From: Sinorhizobium fredii NGR234
GTDB taxonomy: Bacteria > Pseudomonadota > Alphaproteobacteria > Rhizobiales > Rhizobiaceae
Direction: 5' to 3'
Assembly (NCBI RefSeq): GCF_000018545.1
Contig: NC_012586.1
Span: 2,294,001-2,358,000 of the forward strand
Length of the DNA: 64,000 nucleotides
In this document: positions 1 to 8,646 of the stretch, one piece after another
Layout: each line of letters opens with the position of its first letter
Numbering within the stretch: the stretch's first letter is position 1
Notes under the pieces: model-generated
Database searches by the model: none
Told to the model about the DNA's origin: nothing
The model's input: only the letters and a program-made list of their open reading frames with translations
Program-made: the position numbers and the translations under genes

Positions 1-16
1 ACAAGGAGATTGCCGA

Positions 17-349
17 ATGATCACCCGCTACGCGCTGTTCGAGGGAAAGGTGAAGGAGGGCGAGACCGAGGCGTTCAGGGCTGCGGTCCTCGAAAACATC
101 CTGCCGAAATGGAAGGCCTTTCCCGGTGCGCTCGACGTGCGCGTCACCTTCGCCGATGCCCGCGACGAGGGCGCGCCGGAGATCCCGATGATCCTGGCGA
201 TCAACTATCCCGATCTAGACACGGTCAAGAAGGCGCTGGCAAGCCCGGCCCGGGCCGCGGCGAAAGCGGCAACCGAAGCGGTGCTGGCGCGCTTCTTCGA
301 AGGCCGCATCCACCATCACGTCACCCAGGCGAACGAATACCGCCTTTGA
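17..349 (+). CDS. Small EthD/ABM-like dimeric alpha-beta barrel protein, hypothetical
   Basis: This 110-residue soluble protein has no signal peptide or membrane segment. The start is supported by AAGGAGA ten bases upstream. Its size, the opening pattern of a beta strand followed by a helix, and the histidine-rich segment near the C terminus (GRIHHHVTQ) resemble ferredoxin-like dimeric barrels of the EthD/antibiotic-biosynthesis-monooxygenase type, but the match is by feel only. The ribosome-binding site lies at the very edge of the window, so it is probably the last gene of an operon that begins outside. No reaction can be assigned. Confidence 0.6.
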   Translation: MITRYALFEGKVKEGETEAFRAAVLENILPKWKAFPGALDVRVTFADARDEGAPEIPMILAINYPDLDTVKKALASPARAAAKAATEAVLARFFEGRIHHHVTQANEYRL

Positions 350-457
350 ACGACAGTTCGAGCGGCACCGCGCCAGGTGCCGCTCCCGATCCAGGGGAGA
401 ATTGCCCACCCGTCCAGGAGAGGCTTGCATTCCGTCGACAATCCGGGTGTACTTGGA

Positions 458-473
458 TTGGTAACGATAACAT
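458..473. promoter_or_regulatory. Degenerate LacI-type operator overlapping the regulator start
   Basis: TTGGTAACGATAACAT matches 13 of 16 positions of the perfect palindrome ATGTTATCGATAACAT found at 10180-10195, and its right half is identical. It ends 3 bases before the likely ATG of the LacI gene at 476, a position suited to autorepression. Binding is inferred. Confidence 0.5.
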
Positions 474-475
474 GG

Positions 476-1498
476 ATGCCGATGCACAATTATCGCAAGC
501 CCCCGACCATGGCCGACGTGGCGCGGCGAACCGGCGTTTCGCCGATGACCGTTTCGCGCGCCTTCAAGCGTGACAGCTCGGTCAGCCAGGAGACCCGCGA
601 GGCGGTGCTCAGCGCTGCCGAGGAGCTCGGCTACGTCTTCGACAGCACCGCTTCCAATCTCCGCTCGCAGCGCACCGACTTCATCGCGGTGACCATACCG
701 TCGATCAACAACGCCAACTTCGCCGATACGGTGCGGGCGCTTTCCGACCGCGTCTCGGAACGCGGCCTGCAGATCCTGCTCGGTTACACGAATTACGATG
801 TCGCGGAAGAGGAGCGGCTGATCGAGCAGCTTCTGCGGCGCAAGCCCGAAGCGATCGTCGTGACGGGCGGCAAGCACACGCCGCGGGCCCGAAAGCTCTT
901 GTCGAATGCCGGCATCCCGGTCATCGAAACCTGGGACCTGCCCGAGGAGCCGATCGGCCATGTCGTCGGCTTCTCGAACGCGCTCGCGGTGCGCGAGATG
1001 GTGGATCACTTCGTCAGCGTCGGCTACCGCAAGATCGCCTTCATCGGCGGCGACGCCGACCGCGATACGCGCGGTACCGATCGCCGGGCAGGCTTCATCG
1101 CCGCCCTCAAGGATCACGGAATCGATGCGCCGCGCCTGATCGCCGCCGGGCCGCCGCCGATCTCGATGCGCGAGGGGGCGAACGCCATGGGGCAGTTGCT
1201 CGAGCGCTTTCCCGATACGGAAGCGGTGATCTGCGTCTCCGACCTTTCCGCCTTCGGGGCGCTGACCGAATGCCAGCGGCGCGGCATCGCCGTGCCCGAC
1301 AGGATCGCCATCGGCGGCTTCGGTGATTACGAGATCGGCGCGATCTCGGTGCCAAGCCTGACGACGATCAACGCCTTTGCCAGCGAGATCGGCGCGAAGA
1401 CGGCGGAACTGATCCTCGACGTGCTCGATGGCAAGCTCGACCAGCCGGGCCGGGTGACGATCCGGCCCGACCTGATTTTGCGGCAGACCAGCCGGTAG
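476..1498 (+). CDS. LacI-family transcriptional regulator (GntR/gluconate-repressor-like)
   Basis: A 340-residue protein of normal LacI length. Residues about 11-32 hold the DNA-binding helix-turn-helix (MADVARRTGVSPMTVSRAF), followed by the hinge (ASNLRSQRT) and a periplasmic-binding-like effector domain with the usual C-terminal DLILRQT ending. A GTG start at 377 would add a 33-residue tail of no LacI character, so ATG 476 (or 482) is preferred. A degenerate copy of the operator used by the neighbouring transporters lies just before the start. The effector is unknown; it could be the sugar or sugar acid carried by the nearby ABC system. Confidence 0.85.
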   Translation: MPMHNYRKPPTMADVARRTGVSPMTVSRAFKRDSSVSQETREAVLSAAEELGYVFDSTASNLRSQRTDFIAVTIPSINNANFADTVRALSDRVSERGLQILLGYTNYDVAEEERLIEQLLRRKPEAIVVTGGKHTPRARKLLSNAGIPVIETWDLPEEPIGHVVGFSNALAVREMVDHFVSVGYRKIAFIGGDADRDTRGTDRRAGFIAALKDHGIDAPRLIAAGPPPISMREGANAMGQLLERFPDTEAVICVSDLSAFGALTECQRRGIAVPDRIAIGGFGDYEIGAISVPSLTTINAFASEIGAKTAELILDVLDGKLDQPGRVTIRPDLILRQTSR

Positions 1499-1531
1499 GC
1501 TCTGGCGGACTTGAATGCAAAGGCCGTGATT

Positions 1532-1855
1532 TTATGCAATGCCAAGAAGGATCGCCAGAAGGCGGTCGATTTCCTGCATCGTTTCGCGATCAATATGACC
1601 GATGACGCTGCCAATCTTGCTTCGTGGAGTGTTCGTCATGCGGTCGAGCATGACCTGTGATCTTGCGCGCAAGCCGGAATTTTCGCCCGGCTCGATGTTG
1701 ACTCGATAATAGGGCGTCTCGGCAATATCGCTGGTCAGGGGAATGATGAAAAGGCGCTCGATCCTGTCGAAGGCATCGGCTTGCACGATCACCGCAGGAC
1801 GCGGTTTGCCATTGTCGCCCTGAAGCGCGACGGTCACGATATCGCCGCGCCTCAT
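1532..1855 (-). CDS. MazF/PemK-family toxin (mRNA interferase)
   Basis: A 107-residue protein with the MazF/PemK fold signature: N-terminal MRRGDIVTVALQGDNGKPRPAV, a central IPLTSD strand and the later SQVMLDRMTNTPRSKIG segment. MazF toxins are ribosome-independent endoribonucleases that cut mRNA and halt growth. The start overlaps the stop of the upstream antitoxin gene by 4 bases (translational coupling). The gene looks intact. Cleavage specificity cannot be read from sequence. Confidence 0.88.
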   Translation of the reverse strand: MRRGDIVTVALQGDNGKPRPAVIVQADAFDRIERLFIIPLTSDIAETPYYRVNIEPGENSGLRARSQVMLDRMTNTPRSKIGSVIGHIDRETMQEIDRLLAILLGIA

Positions 1856-2064
1856 TCCTCAATATCCCTGAACGCATCTTCGGCGACGGCATCCCAAAAA
1901 TCATCGTTGTCGGTTCGCGGCTTTGCATTCAGGATTTCAGCCTGGCGTGCGGCCTCCTTGGCGAACGCCGGATTGCTGGTGTCCGGCACCCAGATCGTTA
2001 CCGGCTTGAAGCCGGCGGCGCGCATCTTTTCGCGATAGCGCTTTTGGCGGATTGCACTGCTCAT
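1852..2064 (-). CDS. Antitoxin, MazE-like DUF3018 family
   Basis: A 70-residue protein resembling the DUF3018 antitoxins that precede MazF toxins in alphaproteobacteria. The basic N terminus (SSAIRQKRYREKMRAAG) probably binds DNA, and the acidic C terminus (NDDFWDAVAEDAFRDIEE) is typical of the segment that wraps and inhibits the toxin. It is the first gene of a two-gene unit with the toxin. Two matching palindromes directly upstream are candidate sites for autorepression by the antitoxin or the complex. Confidence 0.82.
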   Translation of the reverse strand: MSSAIRQKRYREKMRAAGFKPVTIWVPDTSNPAFAKEAARQAEILNAKPRTDNDDFWDAVAEDAFRDIEE

Positions 2065-2076
2065 CAGGCGGGCCTT

Positions 2077-2115
2077 GCGTTACTGGTAACGCCAATATAG
2101 CGTTACATATAACGC
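2077..2115 (-). promoter_or_regulatory. Tandem toxin-antitoxin operators
   Basis: Two 16-bp inverted repeats precede the antitoxin gene: GCGTTACTGGTAACGC at 2077-2092 and GCGTTACATATAACGC at 2100-2115. Both share GCGTTA half-sites and their centres are 23 bp apart, about two helical turns. This arrangement fits cooperative autorepression by the antitoxin-toxin complex. The sites are seen directly; the function is inferred. Confidence 0.7.
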
Positions 2116-2154
2116 ACGGCAATGGCATTCGAGCCTGCTAGTGCGGCAAAACCG

Positions 2155-2886
2155 TCACTTGACGTCGGATTTGACGAACTGGCGCAGTTCCGGCGTCTCA
2201 GGATTGGCGAAGAGCGCCGCGGACGGCCCCTGCTCCCAGATCTTGCCCTTGTGCATGAAGATCGTCTGGGTGGCGACGCGGCGGGCAAAGCCCATTTCGT
2301 GCGTCACCAGGATCATCGTCATGCCGTCGCGGGCGAGGTTCTCCATCACCGTCAGCACTTCCTCGGTCAGTTCCGGGTCGAGCGCCGAGGTCACCTCATC
2401 GAACAGCATGACCTTCGGCCGCATCGCCAGCGACCGGGCGATCGCGACGCGCTGCTGCTGGCCGCCGGAAAGCTGGTCCGGATAGGAGTCGAACTTTTCC
2501 GACAGTCCGACGAGCTGCAGCACTTCGCGGGCAACCTCCCGGGCCTTGGTCTTCGCCACGTCCTTGACGATCCGCGGCGCCAGCATGATGTTCTCGCCGA
2601 CCGTCAGGTGCGGAAAGAGATTGTAGCTCTGGAAGACGATGCCGACGTCGGTGCGCAGCTTGCGAAGCGCCTTGGCATCTTCCCCCAGGGCGTGGCCGGC
2701 GATCTCGATCTTGCCGGAATTGATCTTTTCGAGCCCGTTCATGCAGCGCAGCAGCGTGCTCTTGCCCGAGCCCGACCGGCCGATCAGTGCAAAGACCTCG
2801 CCGCGTCCGACCGAAAGCGACACGCCCTTGAGGACTTCGAGAGCGCCAAAGCTCTTGTGGACGTTTTCAACGACTACTTCCGGCAT
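2155..2886 (-). CDS. Polar amino-acid ABC transporter, ATP-binding protein
   Basis: A 243-residue ATPase of the GlnQ/HisP type. Walker A (GRSGSGKST), signature LSGGQQQR, Walker B (VMLFDEVTSALD) and switch histidine (VTHEMGFA) are all present. The ATG at 2886 follows GGAGG and begins MPEVVVENV; upstream in-frame codons belong to the overlapping permease gene. It powers uptake through the two permeases encoded upstream and overlaps the second by 20 bases. As last gene of the four-gene operon it is probably controlled from the operator at 5275-5308. Confidence 0.93.
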   Translation of the reverse strand: MPEVVVENVHKSFGALEVLKGVSLSVGRGEVFALIGRSGSGKSTLLRCMNGLEKINSGKIEIAGHALGEDAKALRKLRTDVGIVFQSYNLFPHLTVGENIMLAPRIVKDVAKTKAREVAREVLQLVGLSEKFDSYPDQLSGGQQQRVAIARSLAMRPKVMLFDEVTSALDPELTEEVLTVMENLARDGMTMILVTHEMGFARRVATQTIFMHKGKIWEQGPSAALFANPETPELRQFVKSDVK

Positions 2887-3526
2887 GAAGCCTCCTTTCC
2901 AGCAAGCGCGACAGCTGGGACAATGGGTAACAGACGACGAAATAGAGGGCGGCCACCGCCAGGAAGACGCGGAACGGCTGAAAAGTCGCGTTGTTGATGA
3001 GCTGCCCGGCCCGGGCGAGCTCGACAAAGCCGATGATCGAGGTGATCGAGGTGTTCTTCACCACCTGGACGGCAAAACCGACGGTCGGCGGCAGGCAGAT
3101 GCGCATTGCCTGCGGCAGGATCACGTAGCGATATTGCTGCAGCCGGGTCATGGCGAGCGATTCCGACGCTTCCCACTGCTGCTTCGGCACGGCCTGGATG
3201 CAGCCCCGCCAGATCTCCGCGAGATAACCGGACGCGTAGATCGTCATCGAGGCGCCGGCGGCAATGAGCGGCGGCAGTTCGAAGCCGGCGAGGCTGAGGC
3301 CGTAATAGGAGAGGAACAGGATCATCAGCACCGGGATGCCCTGGATGATCTGGATATAGCTGGCGGCGGCAATCCGGACCGGCTTCAGTTGCGAGGTGCG
3401 GGCGAGCGCGACGGCAAAGCCGAGCAGGCCGCCGCCGATCAGCGCGATCACCGTCAGGAGGATCGTCCATTGCAGCGAAAAAAGCAGAAAGCCGAACTGG
3501 TCGAGGCCGAAGGTCTTGAGCGTCAT
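2867..3526 (-). CDS. Polar amino-acid ABC transporter permease 2
   Basis: A 219-residue HisM/GlnP-type inner-membrane permease with about five membrane segments. The loop EASESLAMTRLQQYRYVILPQAM matches the EAA motif that docks on the ATPase. The start ATG 3526 begins MTLKTFGLDQFGFL and overlaps the stop of permease 1 by 4 bases. Longer in-frame upstream codons run antisense to nothing and through permease 1, so they are not used. It forms a heterodimer with permease 1. Confidence 0.92.
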   Translation of the reverse strand: MTLKTFGLDQFGFLLFSLQWTILLTVIALIGGGLLGFAVALARTSQLKPVRIAAASYIQIIQGIPVLMILFLSYYGLSLAGFELPPLIAAGASMTIYASGYLAEIWRGCIQAVPKQQWEASESLAMTRLQQYRYVILPQAMRICLPPTVGFAVQVVKNTSITSIIGFVELARAGQLINNATFQPFRVFLAVAALYFVVCYPLSQLSRLLERRLHAGSSR

Positions 3527-4227
3527 GCCTGAACCTCCGGAAGCGCCGTCATGGTCCGGCGCGCAACCCGGCGGCCGAATAGCCACATGCCGACGACGGC
3601 GAGCACCGCCCGCAGCGCCAGCGCCAGGACGAGATAGATCAGCGTGACGGCGATATAGATCTCGAAGGACCGGTAGGTCTGCGATTCGATGAAGGCGGCC
3701 GAGGCGGCAAGTTCCTGGGTCGAGATCGCCGAGCAGATGCTGGAGGCGAGCATCATCAGCACGAACTGGCTGCAGAGCGCCGGATAGACCTTGGCGATCG
3801 CCGGCACGATGATGACATGGCGATAGATCTGGAAGCGGGTGAAGCCGAGCGCCTCGCCGGCCTCGATCTGCGACTTGTGGATCGCCTCGATGCCGGCGCG
3901 GATGATCTCCGTCGAATAGGCGGCCAGATTGATCGTCATGCCGATCAGCGCAGCCGTATCGGCGCCGACGCGAAGGCCGAGACCCGGCAGACCGAAATAG
4001 ACGATGAACAGCTGAACCAGGAAGGGCGTGTTGCGGATGATCTCGACATAGGCGTCGACGAGAAAGCGGACCGCGCCGCCCCAGACGGAGCGGACCGAGG
4101 CAAGCAGGATGCCGGCGGCGCAGCCGAGGATGATCGACAACAGCGAAATCCTGATCGTCAGCCAGATGCCGCTCAGGATCTGATCCTGATACTGGGCCAG
4201 CACGCCGAATTGAAACGTGTAGGACAT
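3523..4227 (-). CDS. Polar amino-acid ABC transporter permease 1
   Basis: A 234-residue permease starting MSYTFQFGVLAQYQ. It has the PAAT family feature IIRNTPFLVQLF in an early membrane region and the EAA loop GEALGFTRFQIYRHVIIVPAI. It lies 63 bases after the binding-protein gene and overlaps permease 2 by 4 bases, so the four genes form one leftward operon. The pair forms the transmembrane channel. The substrate is not known; control by a LacI-type regulator is unusual for this class. Confidence 0.92.
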   Translation of the reverse strand: MSYTFQFGVLAQYQDQILSGIWLTIRISLLSIILGCAAGILLASVRSVWGGAVRFLVDAYVEIIRNTPFLVQLFIVYFGLPGLGLRVGADTAALIGMTINLAAYSTEIIRAGIEAIHKSQIEAGEALGFTRFQIYRHVIIVPAIAKVYPALCSQFVLMMLASSICSAISTQELAASAAFIESQTYRSFEIYIAVTLIYLVLALALRAVLAVVGMWLFGRRVARRTMTALPEVQA

Positions 4228-4290
4228 GGGAACTCCGTCGAGGTTGCGCGGGCACGCCGGGCTTTGCCGACGTGCCCCTGTTCAACGCAA

Positions 4291-5094
4291 TCAGAACGTC
4301 GGAAGCGTCGGCATCGGCCGGCCGGTCCACTTCGTCGCGATCTTGTCGAGATCGCCGGAAATTTTCATGAGGTAGATGGCGGTGTTGAGCCACTGGCGGA
4401 TCTCGAAGTCCTCCATCCGCGTCGCCATCGAATTGCCCTGCTGGAAGAAGGTGAAGCCGACCTGCAGGCCGGCATCCGGCCGCTGCTTGATAATCGCCTC
4501 GCCGACCGTCGAGGGCAGCGCGACCGCATCGACCTGGCCGGCGATCAGCGCCTGGGCGCTGGTGGAATCGTCCTCGTAGACGACGATTTCCAGACCGGGA
4601 ACCGCCGCCTTGCGCAGCGCCGTCTCCTGCGACGAGCCGCGGTTGACGGCGACACGCTTGCCTTCGAGATCGGCGAGCTTGGCGAATTTCTGGTCCGGAC
4701 CGGAGATGATGTCCATGTTGAAGGCGCTGTAGGGCTGCGTGAACATCACCGTCTTGGCGCGCTCCCCGGTCGGCGCCAGGGTGGCGACGAGAAAATCGAC
4801 CTTGCCGGTCTGCAGCGCCGGAATGCGGGCCGGCGGCGTCAGCGGCACGAGCTCGCCCGGCAGCGACAGATAGCCGGCGATCAGGTTCGCCACGTCGACG
4901 TCGTAGCCGGTCGGGTTGCCCTGCTCGTCGACCATGCCCATCGGCGGCGCGCCGGTCAGCACGCCGATGCGCACCGTGCCGCGCGAAATGATGTCGTTGA
5001 GCGTTGCGGCCTGCGCCTCGACGGCCGAAGCGAGACCCGCCGCCGCAATTCCAACGGCGGCCACCATGGTGCGCATGAATTTCGAAATCGTCAT
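4291..5094 (-). CDS. Polar amino-acid ABC transporter, periplasmic substrate-binding protein
   Basis: A 267-residue SBP_bac_3-family protein. ATG 5094 follows GGAGGAGAAAC and opens a signal peptide (MTISKFMRTMVAAVGIAA, cleavage after AQA). The mature part begins LNDIISRGTVRIGVLTG, typical of this family, and contains GYDVDVANLIAGYL. It delivers its ligand to the adjacent permeases. First gene of the operon, divergent from the LacI regulator at 5359 with an operator between them. Ligand identity is open. Confidence 0.9.
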   Translation of the reverse strand: MTISKFMRTMVAAVGIAAAGLASAVEAQAATLNDIISRGTVRIGVLTGAPPMGMVDEQGNPTGYDVDVANLIAGYLSLPGELVPLTPPARIPALQTGKVDFLVATLAPTGERAKTVMFTQPYSAFNMDIISGPDQKFAKLADLEGKRVAVNRGSSQETALRKAAVPGLEIVVYEDDSTSAQALIAGQVDAVALPSTVGEAIIKQRPDAGLQVGFTFFQQGNSMATRMEDFEIRQWLNTAIYLMKISGDLDKIATKWTGRPMPTLPTF

Positions 5095-5274
5095 AGTTTC
5101 TCCTCCACTTGGTAGATCGTGATTTCCGGACTTCAGGCCACTCCTCGCGGGCTTAGAAAGGCACCGCCTTCCCTGCCGGGCATGCCGGCGCCTTCCCGCG
5201 GCAGCCGCCAAGCGCCAGCATGCAAGTCGATTTCCTTTTCATTCACCGGCTATTTCTCTTGAAAGAGGCCGAAG

Positions 5275-5308
5275 GTTATCGTTAACTTAGGAGATGTTAT
5301 CGATAACA
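5275..5308. promoter_or_regulatory. Divergent LacI-type operators between amino-acid ABC operon and regulator
   Basis: The perfect 14-bp palindrome TGTTATCGATAACA lies at 5295-5308 and a related half-conserved site GTTATCGTTAAC at 5275-5286, 21 bp centre to centre. They sit between the leftward transporter operon (start 5094) and the rightward LacI gene (start 5359), so one regulator could control both. The same palindrome precedes the sugar ABC operon at 10180. Confidence 0.75.
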
Positions 5309-5358
5309 AATCGACGCGTCAATCGGTCGAGCGGCATTTTGATGAAAAGGAGACGCCG

Positions 5359-6381
5359 GTGAGTTCGCGTGGAAAGGTGATCACCCTCCAGGAGGTGGCC
5401 GACAGGGCCGGCGTCAGCCGCATGACCGTCTCAAAAGTGCTGCGCGGCGCCGGAAACATTTCGGCGGAAACGCGCCAGCGAGTGAAGCAGGCCGCCGACG
5501 AGCTCGGCTATCTGCCGAACAATCTTGCCGGGTCGCTGAGCTCACGCAAAAGCCGGATGGTGGCGGTGATCATCCCGTCGATCAGCGACATCGTGTTTTC
5601 CGAGGTGTTGAGCGGCATCAACGCGACGCTTCGGCCGCGGGGATTTCAGACCTTCATCGGGGAATCGGGCTTCGATCCGGAGACCGAAACGGAGCTCATC
5701 CGCGCCATGCTGTCATTCCGGCCGGCCGGCATCCTGTTGAACGGCGGCATGGCGCGAAGCGCGGATGCGGAAAGTCTGCTGGCGCGGCGAACCTGCCCGG
5801 CGATCCAGCTTTGGGATTGCGACAGGCGCGCCCTGGATTTCAGCGCCGGCCCCTCGCATGAGGAAGCGGGGCACCTGGTTGCGAGGCATTTCCTCGAGCG
5901 CGGGCGGCGGCGGATCGCCTATGTGGGTGCCGAGCTCGACAAGGATCTTTGCGCCCGCCGGCGCCATCTGGCGCTGAAGTCGTCGCTCGCCGCGGCGGGT
6001 ATCGACCTTCTCAGCGTAACCGCCGAAGACAGGCCACGCCAAGCCGTCACCGGACGCTTTCTGACCGAGCAACTGGTGCGGACGCATCCCGGCATCGAGG
6101 CCATCCACTTTCTCAACGACGCGATGGCGCTCGGCGGTCTCTCCTACCTGCACGATGCCGGTTTTCCCGTGCCCGAACGGATCTCCGTGGTCGGTTTCAA
6201 CGGCACGTCGCTCGCCAATGCGGTCAGAACGCGGCTCACCACGATCGACCTGCCGCGAACGGAGATCGGCGAGAAAGCCGCGCAGGCGTTGTTGCAGATG
6301 ATCGCGGAGGAGTCCGTGCCGGACGTCTGGCGGGCGCCGCTCGCGCTGGTGCAGGGCAATACGACCCGGCCGGATAAGTAA
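5359..6381 (+). CDS. LacI-family transcriptional regulator of the flanking ABC operons
   Basis: A 340-residue regulator starting at GTG 5359 (after AAGGAG). The helix-turn-helix is at residues about 9-29 (LQEVADRAGVSRMTVSKVLR), the hinge at NNLAGSLSSRKS, and the effector domain ends with the familiar RTEIGEKAAQALL segment. The gene is divergent from the amino-acid ABC operon and convergent with the sugar ABC operon. Both operons have the TGTTATCGATAACA palindrome upstream, so this protein is the best candidate for their common repressor. The other LacI protein at 476 could share the site. Confidence 0.88.
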   Translation: MSSRGKVITLQEVADRAGVSRMTVSKVLRGAGNISAETRQRVKQAADELGYLPNNLAGSLSSRKSRMVAVIIPSISDIVFSEVLSGINATLRPRGFQTFIGESGFDPETETELIRAMLSFRPAGILLNGGMARSADAESLLARRTCPAIQLWDCDRRALDFSAGPSHEEAGHLVARHFLERGRRRIAYVGAELDKDLCARRRHLALKSSLAAAGIDLLSVTAEDRPRQAVTGRFLTEQLVRTHPGIEAIHFLNDAMALGGLSYLHDAGFPVPERISVVGFNGTSLANAVRTRLTTIDLPRTEIGEKAAQALLQMIAEESVPDVWRAPLALVQGNTTRPDK

Positions 6382-6385
6382 AAAA

Positions 6386-6407
6386 GGGGCACCATTCGCG
6401 GTGCCCC
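6386..6407 (-). terminator. Intrinsic terminator of the sugar ABC operon
   Basis: GGGGCACC-attcgc-GGTGCCCC forms an 8-bp stem with a 6-base loop. On the minus strand it is followed by six T residues, so it terminates the leftward transporter operon just after the stop at 6420. It may also act on the convergent regulator gene. Confidence 0.8.
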
Positions 6408-6419
6408 AGTTCTGGGAGA

Positions 6420-7520
6420 TTACATCTTGCCCCAGAGTTTCTTGTACTGATCGCGATAGCCGTTATCGGGATCGAAGGTGTTCTTCGGGCCGCCGTCGAA
6501 CTCGACATTGTCGGCCGTCACGACATGCAGCGGCGACAGGTAACCCGACCACTTTTCGCCGGCGAAGGCGCGGTTCAGCTCGTCGACGAGCTGCCAGCCC
6601 TGCAGGTTCAGCGGCTCGGCGACCGTCACCTTCTGGAACTGGCCGGCGCGGATGCGCTGATAGGCGGATTCCGAGCCGTCGCCGGCCGCGACGTTGATCG
6701 GCGCATCGGTGCCGCCCTTGCCGGCGGCGGCGAGCGACGGTCCCATGAAGTCGAAATAGAGGTCGTTGATCGCCAGCGAATGGGTCCACTGGTCGCCGTA
6801 TTTCTGCAGCAGCGAGGTGGTCAGCTGCGGCATGCGCTGCGACGTCTCGGCGATCGGCGTGTCGACATATTCGAGCACCTTGCCGCCGAGTGCTTCGATC
6901 TCGGCCTTCATCTTGTCGGCCTTGGCAATCGCGATCGCATAGGTCGAGTCGGTGAAGATCACCACGCCCGGCTTGCCCTTGGCATCGACGAAGGCCCAGT
7001 TGGCCGCCGCCTTCGACACTTCCATCGCGTCGGTGCTGACATTGGCGAAGAGCCCGGTCTTGTCGTCCGGGCCGATCACCGGCCCGGCATGCCAGGCGAC
7101 GAGCGGGATGCCGGCCGCCTTGGCCTGTTCCAGCGCCGGTGCCTGCTCGACGGCGTCGAAGCCGTTGATGATGATGCCGGCCGGCTTCAGCGCCATCGCC
7201 TGGCCGAAAGCCGCCGTGCGGCCGCCGATCGAGCCGGCGCCGTCGATCACCTTCACCTCCCAGCCGATCGCCGCGGCCGCCTCTTCGACGCCGGTGGTGA
7301 CGCCGAGGATGCCGCCGTTCTTCAGGTCACCGGCGAGCACGACGATGGTCTTGCCCTCTCCAGCCTTCGGACCGGCCGTCGGCCCATCCCAGGCGGTCAC
7401 CTTGTTGGCATATTTGGTGACGATCGCCTCGGCATCGGCCATCGGATCGGCAAAGGCGACGTTGGCGCCCATCAGCGCGATTGCCGCCACCGTGCCTGTC
7501 ATGAAAGTCCTGCGTTTCAT
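6420..7520 (-). CDS. Sugar ABC transporter, periplasmic ribose-type binding protein
   Basis: A 366-residue binding protein of the ribose/RbsB-like class. The N terminus MKRRTFMTGTVAAIALMG carries an arginine pair and may be a Tat or Sec signal, with cleavage near AFA. The mature domain shows GKTIVVLAGDLKNGGI and an alternating sensor fold. It is the third gene of the order ATPase, permease, binding protein and ends at an intrinsic terminator. The exact sugar is unknown; the operon is a candidate member of the local LacI regulon. Confidence 0.88.
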   Translation of the reverse strand: MKRRTFMTGTVAAIALMGANVAFADPMADAEAIVTKYANKVTAWDGPTAGPKAGEGKTIVVLAGDLKNGGILGVTTGVEEAAAAIGWEVKVIDGAGSIGGRTAAFGQAMALKPAGIIINGFDAVEQAPALEQAKAAGIPLVAWHAGPVIGPDDKTGLFANVSTDAMEVSKAAANWAFVDAKGKPGVVIFTDSTYAIAIAKADKMKAEIEALGGKVLEYVDTPIAETSQRMPQLTTSLLQKYGDQWTHSLAINDLYFDFMGPSLAAAGKGGTDAPINVAAGDGSESAYQRIRAGQFQKVTVAEPLNLQGWQLVDELNRAFAGEKWSGYLSPLHVVTADNVEFDGGPKNTFDPDNGYRDQYKKLWGKM

Positions 7521-7567
7521 TTACCCTTCCTCCCTTGGGTTCGTTATCTGATGCAGATCTTTGGAAT

Positions 7568-8629
7568 TCACTTCGTTCCAGCCGGCTCCGGGGCCGCAGC
7601 CGGCGGCTTGCGCGTCACCGTCCCTCTCCTACGTTGTGCGTAGCCGGCGATGCCGATCGCGACGAGCAGCGTGACGCCGTTGAATAGCGGTTCGACGAAG
7701 AACGAGCCGCCGATTTGCTGGATGCCGGAGATGCCGACCGCCAGGATGATGACGCCGATCATCGTGCCCCAGACATTGACGCGGCCGGGCTTGATGGTGG
7801 TCGAGCCGAGGAAGGCGCCGACGAGGGCGGGCAGCAGATATTCGAGACCGACGCTCGCCTGGCCGATCCGCAGCTTCGAGGCGAGCAGCACGCCGGCAAG
7901 CGCGGCAAGCGTCCCCGACGAGACGAAGGCGCCGATGACGAAGCGGCGCACCGGAATGCCGTTCAGGGCCGCCGCCTTGGGGTTGGCACCGATCGCGTAG
8001 ACATAGCGGCCGATCGGCAGATATTCGAGGACCAGCCACAGCGCCAGCGCCAGGACGAGGACATAGAAGCCGGTGATCGGCAGGCCGAGCAGCATCGTGC
8101 CGTTCAACGAATAGAAGCCTTCCGGAAGGACGCCGACCACCTGCCGGCCGCCGGTGTGCCAGAGCGCCAGCGCATAGAGGATGGTTCCGGTGCCGAGCGT
8201 GGCGATGAAGGAGTCGATCCGCGCCACCTCGACGAGCAGGCCGTTCAGGAAGCCGGTGAGCGCGCCGAGCAGCAGGACGATCAGCACGGCGATCGGCCAG
8301 GGCACGCCGAACATCGTCTGCAGGCTGATCGCCAGGATATGCCACAGCACGATGCCGTAGCCGACCGTCAGGTCGATGCGTCCGGAGGCCATCGGGATCA
8401 TGGCCGCCAGTGACAGGATGGCGATGATCGCCTTGTCGGAGATGATCGAGCGGACATTGAGGACCGTCGGGAAGGTCTGCGGCAGGAGCAGCGAGAACAG
8501 CACGATCAGCAACAGGGTCAGGACGACGAGGCCGTAGACCGGCAGGAAACGGATGAGCTTCTGCGGCAGGCTGAGGCCGGCAAGCTCGCCGCGGGTTGGT
8601 TCAAGCGCGGTGGATTCGATCGACTGCAT
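7568..8629 (-). CDS. Sugar ABC transporter permease (RbsC-like)
   Basis: A 353-residue hydrophobic protein with about nine membrane segments. ATG 8629 (MQSIESTALEPTRG) follows GGGAGAAG and is 17 bases after the ATPase stop; longer in-frame reading extends antisense-like through the ATPase gene and is rejected. Family marks include IRSIISDKAIIAILSLAAMIPMASGRIDLTVG and GAFLGSTTIKPGRVNVWGT. This class works as a homodimer with a double-domain ATPase, which matches the gene upstream. Confidence 0.92.
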   Translation of the reverse strand: MQSIESTALEPTRGELAGLSLPQKLIRFLPVYGLVVLTLLLIVLFSLLLPQTFPTVLNVRSIISDKAIIAILSLAAMIPMASGRIDLTVGYGIVLWHILAISLQTMFGVPWPIAVLIVLLLGALTGFLNGLLVEVARIDSFIATLGTGTILYALALWHTGGRQVVGVLPEGFYSLNGTMLLGLPITGFYVLVLALALWLVLEYLPIGRYVYAIGANPKAAALNGIPVRRFVIGAFVSSGTLAALAGVLLASKLRIGQASVGLEYLLPALVGAFLGSTTIKPGRVNVWGTMIGVIILAVGISGIQQIGGSFFVEPLFNGVTLLVAIGIAGYAQRRRGTVTRKPPAAAPEPAGTK

Positions 8630-8646
8630 TTTCTTCTCCCGGAAAC

